Below, one piece after another: positions 25,168-32,356 of a stretch of 64,000 bases of DNA. The stretch's first letter is position 1; each line of letters begins with the position of its first letter. The notes beneath the pieces are model-generated. The model saw only the letters and a list, made by a program, of their open reading frames with translations, was not told the origin of the DNA and made no database searches. The DNA is from Streptomyces sp. AC555_RSS877 (GTDB lineage: Bacteria > Actinomycetota > Actinomycetes > Streptomycetales > Streptomycetaceae), in contig NZ_JAGMUK010000025.1 in assembly GCF_019049245.1 (NCBI RefSeq), forward strand, positions 124,001 to 188,000. Direction: 5' to 3'. A program made the translations under genes and the position numbers.

Positions 25168-25736
25168 GCCAGTCCCCTCTCGGTGAGCAGCGCGTGGACC
25201 GCGGCCGCGGACTCCTGGACGGTCTGGTCCTGCGACTCGATCCGCAGGTCGGGGGAGAGGGGCTCCTCGTACGGGTCGTCGACCCCGGTGAGCCCCGTCA
25301 GCTCGCCCGCCGCCTGCTTGGCGTACAGACCCTTCACATCGCGTACGGAGCACACCTCGACCGGAGTCGCCACGTGCACCTCGATGTACGCCGTTCCGCT
25401 CTCCTGGTGGCGCTTGCGCACCGCCTCGCGGCTGTCGGCGTAGGGAGCGATCACCGGGACGAGCGCCGTGACGCCGTTGCGGGCGAGCAGTTCGGCGAGG
25501 AAACCGATGCGCTGCACGTTGGTGTGCCGGTCCTCGCGGCTGAAGCCGAGGCCCGCCGAGATGAACTCGCGGATCTCGTCGCCGTCGAGCACCTCGACGA
25601 GGTGGCCCTCCTCGCGCAGCCGGCCGGCCAGCTCGTACGCGATGGTGGTCTTGCCGGCACTCGGCAGACCCGTGAGCCAGACGGTGGCTCCGGTCGTCAC
25701 GTGCTTCTCCTCGGGTAGGTCGGGGGTGGTCGTCAT
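25164..25736 (-). CDS. cysC: Adenylylsulfate (APS) kinase
   Basis: This 190-residue kinase phosphorylates APS to PAPS. The P-loop is GLPSAGKTT, a small variant of the usual GLSGSGKST. Family motifs include LDGDEIREF, LGFSREDRHTNVQRI, VHVATPVEVCSVRDVKGLYAKQ and a DDPYEEP segment. Its ATG shares one nucleotide with the cysH stop. It is odd beside a CysH of the APS-reducing cysteine-rich type, since the pathway could bypass PAPS; PAPS may serve sulfotransferases. Confidence 0.95.
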   Translation of the reverse strand: MTTTPDLPEEKHVTTGATVWLTGLPSAGKTTIAYELAGRLREEGHLVEVLDGDEIREFISAGLGFSREDRHTNVQRIGFLAELLARNGVTALVPVIAPYADSREAVRKRHQESGTAYIEVHVATPVEVCSVRDVKGLYAKQAAGELTGLTGVDDPYEEPLSPDLRIESQDQTVQESAAAVHALLTERGLA

Positions 25737-26443
25737 CAGTGCAGTCCGCACTCGGTCTTGTTGCGGCCCGCCCAGCGGCCGGCACGCGCGTCCTCGCCCT
25801 CCAGGACGCGGCGGGTGCAGGGGGCGCAGCCGACGGAGGTGTAGCCGTCCATCAGCAGCGGGTTGGTCAGTACGCCGTGTTCGGCGACGTACGCGTCCAC
25901 GTCGTCCTGGGTCCAGCGGGCGATCGGGGAGATCTTGACCTTCTGGCGCTTCTCGTCCCAGCCGACGACCGGGGTGTTCGCCCGGGTCGGGGACTCGTCG
26001 CGGCGCAGACCGGTCGCCCAGGCCTGGTAGTTGGTCAGGCCCTCCTCCAGCGGCTGGACCTTGCGCATCTTGCAGCACAGGTCCGGGTCGCGGTCGTGGA
26101 GCTTCGGGCCGAACTCGGCGTCCTGTTCGGCGACCGTGCGGCGCGGGGTGAGCGTGATGACGTTGACGTCCATCACGGCCTCGACCGCGTCCCGGGTGCC
26201 GATGGTCTCGGGGAAGTGGTAGCCGGTGTCGAGGAAGACGACATCCACGCCCTTGCGCACGCGGGACGCCAGGTGGGCGACCACCGCGTCCTCCATCGAG
26301 GAGGTCACGCAGAAGCGCGGGCCGAAGGTGTCGACCGCCCACTGGAGGATCTCCAGCGCGGTGGCGTCCTCCAGTTCGCGGCCCGCCCGCTCGGCGAGCT
26401 CCTTGAGATCCGCTGTCGTGCGCTCTTCCTGAGTCGTCGTCAT
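25736..26443 (-). CDS. cysH: Adenylylsulfate/phosphoadenylylsulfate reductase
   Basis: This 235-residue CysH reduces activated sulfate to sulfite with thioredoxin. It has the substrate loop SSMEDAVVAHLA, DTGYHFPET and LTPRRTVAEQD. It also has the two cysteine pairs of iron-sulfur-containing APS reductases (LCCKMRKV and VGCAPCTRRV) and the catalytic C-terminal KTECGLH. The [4Fe-4S] cysteines favour APS as substrate. The ATG overlaps the stop of the zinc-ribbon gene (ATGA). Confidence 0.95.
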   Translation of the reverse strand: MTTTQEERTTADLKELAERAGRELEDATALEILQWAVDTFGPRFCVTSSMEDAVVAHLASRVRKGVDVVFLDTGYHFPETIGTRDAVEAVMDVNVITLTPRRTVAEQDAEFGPKLHDRDPDLCCKMRKVQPLEEGLTNYQAWATGLRRDESPTRANTPVVGWDEKRQKVKISPIARWTQDDVDAYVAEHGVLTNPLLMDGYTSVGCAPCTRRVLEGEDARAGRWAGRNKTECGLH

Positions 26444-26628
26444 ATCTGATCCCCTCCTGCGTCGGAGTGCTGAAGACCACGGGCGAGCAGCCCGAGGAAC
26501 TTCAACTGGAATGCGCGGTTGCACGCCGCGCATTCCCACGCGCCGTGGCTGCCTTCCGAGGCTTCGCTCGGCCGGAGGTCCTCGTCGCCGCAGTAGGGGC
26601 AGTAGAAGGGGGCCGCGCGCTCACTCAT
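26440..26628 (-). CDS. Small zinc-ribbon protein of the sulfur operon
   Basis: This 62-residue protein has CPYCGDED and, about 20 residues later, CAACNRAF, a rubredoxin/zinc-ribbon CxxC...CxxC arrangement. The C-terminus is a short amphipathic helix (FLGLLARGLQH). It is joined by ATGA overlaps to sir upstream and cysH downstream, so it is translated with them. Its exact role is unknown; it may handle electrons, metal or sulfide around Sir and CysH. Confidence 0.85.
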   Translation of the reverse strand: MSERAAPFYCPYCGDEDLRPSEASEGSHGAWECAACNRAFQLKFLGLLARGLQHSDAGGDQI

Positions 26629-28322
26629 GACAGGGCCTCCTCGGAGGCCCGCGAGGCCCAGGCGGCGAAGCGCTCGCCCTCCTCGCGCTCCGCCTGGAAG
26701 CGCTTGAGGACGCGCTCGACGTAGTCGGGCAGTTCCTCGGAGGTGACCTTCAGGCCACGCACCTTGCGGCCGAAGCCGGCCTCCAGGCCGAGCGCACCAC
26801 CGAGGTGCACCTGGTAGCCCTCGACCTGCTCGCCCCGGCCGTCGAGCATGAGCTGGCCCTTGAGACCGATGTCCGCCACCTGGATACGGGCGCAGGCGTT
26901 CGGGCAGCCGTTGAGGTTGATGGTGATCGGCTCGTCGAAGTCCGGGATCCGGCGCTCCAGTTCGTCGATCAGCTGGGAGCCGCGGGCCTTGGTCTCGACG
27001 ATCGCGAGCTTGCAGAACTCGATGCCGGTGCAGGCCATGGTGCCGCGCCGGAACGGGGAGGGCTTGGCGGTCAGGTCCAGCGCCTGAAGCGCCTCGACCA
27101 GCGACTCGACCTGCGGCTCCTCGACATCGAGGACGATCATCTTCTGCTCGACGGTGGTACGGACCCGGCCCGACCCGTGTGCCTCGGCGAGCTCGGCGAT
27201 CTTCGTGAGGGTCGTGCCGTCCACACGGCCGACGCGCGGGGCGAACCCGACGTAGAAACGGCCGTCCTTCTGGCGGTGCACGCCGACGTGGTCGCGCCAG
27301 CGCTCCACCGGCTGGGCGGGGGCGGGGCCGTCGACCAGCTCGCGCTTGAGGTACTCGTCCTGGAGAACCTGGCGGAACTTCTCCGGCCCCCAGTCGGCGA
27401 CCAGGAACTTCAGGCGGGCGCGGGTGCGCAGCCGCCGGTAGCCGTAGTCGCGGAAGATCGAGATGACGCCCTCGTAGACGTCCGGGACCTCGTCCAGCGG
27501 GACCCAGGCGCCGAGCCGGACGCCGATCTTCGGGTTGGTGGACAGGCCGCCGCCGACCCACAGGTCGAAGCCGGGGCCGTGCTCGGGGTGGTTCACGCCG
27601 ACGAACGCGATGTCGTTGATCTCGTGGGCCACGTCCAGAAGCGGCGAACCGGAGATCGCGGACTTGAACTTGCGGGGCAGGTTCGAGAAGTCCTTGTTGC
27701 CGATGATCCGGCGCTGGATCGCCTCGATCGCCGGGCTGCCGTCGATGATCTCGTCCTCGGCGATACCGGCGACGGGCGAGCCGAGGACCACGCGGGGCGT
27801 GTCACCGCAGGCCTCGGTGGTGGACAGGCCGACCGCCTCGAGGCGGTTCCAGATCTCCGGCACGTCCTCGATGCGAATCCAGTGGTACTGGACGTTCTGC
27901 CGGTCCGTGATGTCGGCGGTGCCGCGGGCGAACTCCTGCGAGATCTCGCCGATCACGCGCAGCTGCTGCGTGGTGAGCCGGCCGCCGTCGATGCGGACGC
28001 GCAGCATGAAGTACTTGTCGTCCAGTTCCTCCGGCTCCAGGATCGCGGTCTTGCCGCCGTCGATCCCGGGCTTGCGCTGGGTGTACAGCCCCCACCAGCG
28101 CATCCGGCCACGGAGGTCGTTGGGGTCGATCGAGTCGAAGCCGCGCTTCGAGTAGATCGTCTCAATGCGTGTCCGCACATTGAGACCGTCGTCGTCCTTC
28201 TTGAACTGCTCGTTGCCGTTGAGCGGGGTGTGGTGCCCCGCGGCCCACTGACCCTCACCGCGGTGACGGCTCACCTTGCGGCGGGGAGTCGCGGCGGCAG
28301 GGTTCTGCGGGGTGGCGGCCAT
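26625..28322 (-). CDS. sir: Ferredoxin-type assimilatory sulfite (nitrite/sulfite) reductase
   Basis: This 565-residue siroheme/[4Fe-4S] enzyme reduces sulfite to sulfide with six electrons. The duplicated ferredoxin-like halves are visible. The cofactor cysteines appear as TGIEFC and NGCPNACAR, and substrate-binding basic residues lie in GTADITDRQNVQYHWIR. In this cys context sulfite rather than nitrite is the substrate. The ATG at 28322 (MAATPQNP) is preceded by a 128-nt spacer after the leader peptide. It is the first enzyme gene of a nine-gene run ending with the chelatase. Confidence 0.95.
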   Translation of the reverse strand: MAATPQNPAAATPRRKVSRHRGEGQWAAGHHTPLNGNEQFKKDDDGLNVRTRIETIYSKRGFDSIDPNDLRGRMRWWGLYTQRKPGIDGGKTAILEPEELDDKYFMLRVRIDGGRLTTQQLRVIGEISQEFARGTADITDRQNVQYHWIRIEDVPEIWNRLEAVGLSTTEACGDTPRVVLGSPVAGIAEDEIIDGSPAIEAIQRRIIGNKDFSNLPRKFKSAISGSPLLDVAHEINDIAFVGVNHPEHGPGFDLWVGGGLSTNPKIGVRLGAWVPLDEVPDVYEGVISIFRDYGYRRLRTRARLKFLVADWGPEKFRQVLQDEYLKRELVDGPAPAQPVERWRDHVGVHRQKDGRFYVGFAPRVGRVDGTTLTKIAELAEAHGSGRVRTTVEQKMIVLDVEEPQVESLVEALQALDLTAKPSPFRRGTMACTGIEFCKLAIVETKARGSQLIDELERRIPDFDEPITINLNGCPNACARIQVADIGLKGQLMLDGRGEQVEGYQVHLGGALGLEAGFGRKVRGLKVTSEELPDYVERVLKRFQAEREEGERFAAWASRASEEALS

Positions 28323-28376
28323 GGTTGATACGTCCTTCGGGACAGGCGGGAAAGCGGCTCTGACCTGCGCGCGCGG

Positions 28377-28396
28377 GCGCATGGATGGACATGCGC
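28377..28396 (-). promoter_or_regulatory. Hairpin in the leader-sir spacer (possible attenuator)
   Basis: GCGCATG (28377-28383) pairs perfectly with CATGCGC (28390-28396) around a 6-nt loop, flanked by further GCGC-rich sequence. It lies 55 nt upstream of sir and 55 nt after the leader-peptide stop. It could mask or release sir translation or transcription depending on ribosome position on the leader. Confidence 0.4.
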
Positions 28397-28450
28397 GTCA
28401 TTGCGCAAGAATGAGGCGAAGTGGGGGATGTCGGGCGGCGCGACGGCTCG

Positions 28451-28534
28451 TCAGCGCACCGGACAGATGGCGCTGGACATGCGGCCGAGGTCGACGTGCC
28501 GCCGACTCACCAAGGCAATTCCAGTTCCAGACAT
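28451..28534 (-). CDS. Sulfur-operon leader peptide
   Basis: This 27-residue peptide begins MSGTGIALVSRRHVDLGR and continues MSSAICPVR. The RRHVDLxRxSSAIC pattern is one I recognise from short leader peptides annotated upstream of Streptomyces sulfur-assimilation genes. The single Cys codon is fourth from the end, so stalling under cysteine limitation could sense charged tRNA-Cys. It ends 128 nt before sir and a stable hairpin lies between. Translation is supported by sequence conservation as I remember it, not by a visible strong Shine-Dalgarno. Confidence 0.7.
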   Translation of the reverse strand: MSGTGIALVSRRHVDLGRMSSAICPVR

Positions 28535-28588
28535 GACGGAAGCGTGTCATGGCGATCTGGACAGAGTCCAGCTTCGTCCGCCATGTGG

Positions 28589-28621
28589 ACACCCTTGTCC
28601 CGAAGAGTGAGACAAGGGTGT
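28589..28621. repeat. 11-bp inverted repeat between GNAT gene and sulfur operon
   Basis: ACACCCTTGTC (28589-28599) is perfectly repeated in inverse at 28611-28621 with an 11-nt spacer. It lies 40 bp after the GNAT stop and 55 bp upstream of the leader-peptide ATG. It can be the GNAT terminator or an operator for the sulfur operon; the equal arm and spacer lengths (about one helical turn) fit a dimeric regulator as well as a hairpin. Confidence 0.5.
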
Positions 28622-28661
28622 TCTCGGTCACATGGACCGCACGAGACCTTGTCGGCGCAGG

Positions 28662-29234
28662 TCAGACGGGGTAAGCGCCCGGCCAGGGACCCGGGGCGGT
28701 CAGCTCGGGCTGCTCCTCGACCCTGGTGTCGAACAGCTGGAAGCCCCGGCGCTGGTAGTTGGCCATCGCGTGCTCGCCGTCCAGGCTGCACGTATGCAGC
28801 CACACCCGCTTGGTCGGGGCCAGCTCCGGCCAGCGGTCCGCGAGGTCCCAGGCGCGGGCGGCGCCCTTCGACAGCAGGTGCCCGCCGATCCGCCGCCCGC
28901 GGAAGGCCGGAATCAGACCGAAGTAGGCGATCTCCACGACCCCGTCGTCCTGCGGCTCCAGCTCCACGTAGCCGGCGGGTGTCCCCCGGTCGTAGGCGAC
29001 CCAGGTCTCCACGCCCGGCCGGCCCAGGTGCTCCTGCCACCGCGCGTACGCCCAGCCCAGCCGGTCGATCCAGCGGATGTCCCCGCCGACGGACGCGTAC
29101 AGGAAACGGCTGAATTCGGGCGAGGGGACCTCGGAGCGCATGATCCGCACGTCACCGTCCGGCGCGGCGGCCGGGAGGAGGTCGGTCGCGGCGGTCTGCT
29201 CCAGGGACCAGGTGGTCACGGGGATGTTGGTCAT
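28662..29234 (-). CDS. GNAT-family N-acetyltransferase
   Basis: This 190-residue cytoplasmic GNAT shows the acetyl-CoA-binding motif A in VEIAYFGLIPAFRGRRIGGHLL (beta4, then R-G-R-R-I-G) and motif B in HTCSLDGEHAMANYQRRGF. The acceptor is unknown. The ATG at 29234 (MTNIPVTTW) lies 17 nt after the stop of the secreted-protein gene, so cotranscription is possible. Confidence 0.85.
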   Translation of the reverse strand: MTNIPVTTWSLEQTAATDLLPAAAPDGDVRIMRSEVPSPEFSRFLYASVGGDIRWIDRLGWAYARWQEHLGRPGVETWVAYDRGTPAGYVELEPQDDGVVEIAYFGLIPAFRGRRIGGHLLSKGAARAWDLADRWPELAPTKRVWLHTCSLDGEHAMANYQRRGFQLFDTRVEEQPELTAPGPWPGAYPV

Positions 29235-29251
29235 GACCGCCAGAAAACCAT

Positions 29252-30541
29252 CTACCCCAGTGATCTGTCGATCGAGGTGAGCGGCACCGCGAACAGCATC
29301 CGGCCCGACTGGGACCAGACCTCGCCGGTCGCCTCCCAGTACGAGAGGGACGGCGTGCGCGCGCTCCAGCAGTGCTGCGTGTCGTCGGACCCGCACCGGG
29401 TGGCCTGCGCGCGGTCGGCGTCCTGCCGCCACAGCGTGCCACGCCCGTCCGGCGCGTGGGAGGCGCGGCTCAGGTACCAGTCGGAGCGGTACGACAGCAC
29501 GCCCCGGACGTCGGCCGCCTTCGTCTCGTACGCCTGCGTGGCGTCCGCGCGTCCCGCGAAGTCGGTGGCCAGGAGACCGGAGCGGGCCGGGTCCGTGGCG
29601 AAGGAGTAGCGCCACAGGAGCGCGGGCCCGTCGCCGTCCGCCGAGGCCCGTTCGCTCGCGACCAGACTGTCGGGTGACGTGCTGCGGTCGAGGGACAGCC
29701 CCCCGGGGCGGGCGTCGGTGCCGGTGCCGGTGCCGGTGCCGGTCGGACGGTAGGAGCCGACGGCGGGCAGGACGAACCGGGCGCCGTGCGCCGACCAGCC
29801 GCCCCGCACCCGGCCGACCGCCGTGCTGTCCACGGTCGCGCGCTGGACGCGGTTCATGTCGTACGCGTACAGGCCGTCGGCGGCGGTGACCAGCAGCTTG
29901 TCCTGGTACCAGACCATGCCGGAGACGTCGGAGTCGAGGGCCCGGTAGTCGCGCCCGCCGTCGACCGGGACGGTGAGCAGCACCCAGGTGTAGGTGAGGC
30001 GGTCCAGGTCGTTCGCGTCGACGAAGGCGACCCGGGCGAGGCCGTGGCCGGACGCCGTGGCGTTCTGCGACCAGCCGGAGAGGATCACGCGGTTCTGGCC
30101 CCAGAGGCCGTCGTCGTCCGCGTCGCCGGAGGTGGTGACGGCCCCCGGCTGCCAGGAGTCGGTGTCGGCGGCGTCCCAGCACTGGGCGCGGGTGGCCACC
30201 GGTTCGACGGGCAGCGTCGTGCGGTCCTCGGCCGGGCAGTCGGCCGCGGCGCGCAGACCGCGGTCGGCGTCCTCGAGTACCGCGCCGACACCGACGGGCC
30301 GGCCCATCGACGAGGCCAGGCGGTCGAGCGTGGCCTCGGGCACCTGCTGTTCCTGGAGCTGCAGGGAGGCGATCCGCTCGGACGAGGTGATCGGCTTCAG
30401 CGCCCCCGGATCCTCGCTGTCCGTGGCCTGCGAGGCGCTTATCAGGGTGGCGGCGCCGGTCAGAGCGAGGGCGGTCCCGGCGAGGAAAGCGCGTAGCGCC
30501 CTGCCCCGCCTGCGGCGACGGTGTCTCCCGCGTTGCTTCAT
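29252..30541 (-). CDS. Secreted protein of unknown function
   Basis: This 429-residue protein starts with an extremely basic n-region (MKQRGRHRRRRRGRALRAF). A hydrophobic stretch (FLAGTALALTGAATLI) and a likely cleavage site near SASQA follow, so it is exported. The mature part is rich in Trp/Tyr/Asp beta strands (GLWGQNRVILSGWSQN, GMVWYQDKLLVTAADGLYAY, SYWEATGEVWSQSGRML), suggesting a beta-propeller. A GTGTGTGTG run near residues 268-276 comes from a 6-bp microsatellite. I cannot assign a function. Confidence 0.75.
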   Translation of the reverse strand: MKQRGRHRRRRRGRALRAFLAGTALALTGAATLISASQATDSEDPGALKPITSSERIASLQLQEQQVPEATLDRLASSMGRPVGVGAVLEDADRGLRAAADCPAEDRTTLPVEPVATRAQCWDAADTDSWQPGAVTTSGDADDDGLWGQNRVILSGWSQNATASGHGLARVAFVDANDLDRLTYTWVLLTVPVDGGRDYRALDSDVSGMVWYQDKLLVTAADGLYAYDMNRVQRATVDSTAVGRVRGGWSAHGARFVLPAVGSYRPTGTGTGTGTDARPGGLSLDRSTSPDSLVASERASADGDGPALLWRYSFATDPARSGLLATDFAGRADATQAYETKAADVRGVLSYRSDWYLSRASHAPDGRGTLWRQDADRAQATRCGSDDTQHCWSARTPSLSYWEATGEVWSQSGRMLFAVPLTSIDRSLG

Positions 30542-30730
30542 TCGTCCTCCCGAGGCGAGCCAACTGCGCCTGGTGATCCGTACGTTGACCGAGGAGCAGG
30601 TGGGGTGGCCCGTAGAGGGATGCTACGGCAGTGGGGGTGGCAGCGGACGAAGAACCTGCAATTATGCGGAAGATGCACTCCTGAATTGCTCAGACCGCTC
30701 AAAAGGTTGCTCAAGTGGGCTGCGAGCCGA

Positions 30731-32020
30731 TCAGTTCGTTCCCGCGGACGCCCGTGCCGCCACCACCGCCGGCGCGGTCGAGCAGGGCAGCAGATCGTGC
30801 GGTTCGTCCGGGAGGAGCACCTCGACGTCGGCGTCCTCGCAGAAGCGATACGGCCGGTGCTCCAGGAGCCCTCCGAGATACCGCCGTACCCGGGACACCT
30901 CGGCCCGAACGGTCACCGTACGGCCCGGATCGCCGAACAGGTCCTCGGCCAGCCCCGCCGCGCTGCGGCCGGTGCGGTGCACGGCCAGCAGATACAGCAA
31001 CTCGGCGTGTCGAGGGCTCAGTTCGTGGCTCCAGGAACCCGCCGGGCCCGACGCCGTCACCGACCAGCGGCGCGACTGCGTCAGGTCCAGCACGATCCGG
31101 GTGACGCTCCGCGGCACCGGCTCGTCGTCGGCCCGGACCAGCCAGCCGCCCGGCAGCGGCTCCAGCACGCACATCCCGATCGACGGCAGCCACCGGCGGC
31201 CCGGCGCCAGCGACTTGGGCAGCGCGATCCGGTTCGTGTACGGCATCCCGGTCACCGCGGCGGTCCAGCCGTCCCGGTCCACCACCACGGCCCGCCCGGC
31301 GAGCCGGGCCAAAACCGGCGCGGCCACCGCCCGCAGGTGCTCCAGCGAGGACACGTGCAGTTCACGCAGCCGCGCCTCGGCGAGCTTGGCCACCGAGTCG
31401 ACCCAGGCGAGCGTGGCCGGGTGCATCGTCTCCAGCGGCCCGCTCACGTCCACCACGCCGATCGGCCGGCCGTCCCGCGGATCCGTGATGGGCGCGCCGG
31501 TACAGGTCCAGCCGGCGTGCGAGCGCACGAAGTGCTCGGAGGCGAAGACCTGCACGGGCCGCCGTACGACGGCCGGGGTGCCCACGCCGTTGGTGCCGAC
31601 GACGTCCTCCCGCCAGTCGGCGCCGAGTTCCAGGCCGAGCCCGTCGGCCTTGCGCAGCACGGGCGAACTGCCCTCGCGCCACAGCACCCGGCCCTGCTCG
31701 TCGGCGACCACCATGATGTGGTGGGCGAGGTCCGCGACCGACAACAGCCCCTCCCGCAGCACCGGCAGCACGTCTTTCAGGGCCGTCGTCTCCCGGCGCC
31801 GCTGCACCTCCTCGCGGGACAACAGCCCCGACCGGGAGCCGTGGTCGGGATCGACGCCGCCGCGCAGCATGCGCTCCCAGGACTGCTCGATCACCGGCCG
31901 GGGCGCGACCGGCGCGCGCTGCCCGGAGAGCGTGGCCGAGCGGACCTCGCTCAGCACCCTCGCCGCACGCGCGAAGTCCACGGCGGCCAGTTGCGTCACG
32001 TCGGCCGGCGAGAGTGCCAC
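30731..32020 (-). CDS. GAF-domain transcriptional regulator (AcoR-like N-terminus)
   Basis: This 429-residue regulator has a helical N-terminus with RPVIEQSWERMLRGGVDP, typical of AcoR/GAF activators, and a GAF domain (about 75-210). The GAF domain carries VVGTNGVGTPAV and GWTCTGAPI, which includes the Cys seen in related sensors. The C-terminal third holds a winged-helix segment (SPRHAELLYLLAVHRTGRSA, then RAEVSRVRRYLGGLL). There is no AAA+ domain, so it is not a full sigma-54 activator. GTG 32020 has GGGAGG 4-5 nt upstream. Such proteins in Streptomyces often control alcohol or aldehyde catabolism; the target here is unknown. It may autoregulate at the palindrome 32163-32178. Confidence 0.8.
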   Translation of the reverse strand: MALSPADVTQLAAVDFARAARVLSEVRSATLSGQRAPVAPRPVIEQSWERMLRGGVDPDHGSRSGLLSREEVQRRRETTALKDVLPVLREGLLSVADLAHHIMVVADEQGRVLWREGSSPVLRKADGLGLELGADWREDVVGTNGVGTPAVVRRPVQVFASEHFVRSHAGWTCTGAPITDPRDGRPIGVVDVSGPLETMHPATLAWVDSVAKLAEARLRELHVSSLEHLRAVAAPVLARLAGRAVVVDRDGWTAAVTGMPYTNRIALPKSLAPGRRWLPSIGMCVLEPLPGGWLVRADDEPVPRSVTRIVLDLTQSRRWSVTASGPAGSWSHELSPRHAELLYLLAVHRTGRSAAGLAEDLFGDPGRTVTVRAEVSRVRRYLGGLLEHRPYRFCEDADVEVLLPDEPHDLLPCSTAPAVVAARASAGTN

Positions 32021-32162
32021 GGGACCTCCCGGTAGAAGGGCTCGGGACAACCGGTTCGCGGTGGTTTTCCGGCCACGGTCCGAAAGCCCGTCCTGACTGT
32101 CCGTCTCATAGTGCCGCCTGCCCCACACGGAAGGACCCAGTCCGCGCACAGACGCCGACAAG

Positions 32163-32178
32163 TTGCAACCCCCTGCAA
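32163..32178. promoter_or_regulatory. Palindrome upstream of the GAF regulator
   Basis: TTGCA-ACCCCC-TGCAA is a perfect 5-bp inverted repeat with a 6-bp spacer, about 145 bp before the GTG start of the GAF regulator. It lies in the 336-bp gap 32021-32356, which holds nothing else recognisable. It is a candidate operator for the GAF protein. Confidence 0.4.
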
Positions 32179-32356
32179 CCCTGGTGGACTGCCCTGCCGT
32201 GCTCGAAACTTGAGCGACGCCGCCCAGCGCGGCGCGCATGGCTCCAAGGGGCCAGTGGCGGGGGTGGTGCCGTGTCGGCGCAGCACCACCTCCGCGCCGC
32301 GCGGGCACGGACGTACCGATCAGGCCACCCGGCGGGCTTTCGCCGGCCGGCGCCGG

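Noticed and set aside
28398..28631. 77-codon frame overlapping the sulfur leader peptide
   Set aside because: It is in a different frame, has no family signature and no ribosome-binding site; the 27-residue peptide has the recognisable motif.
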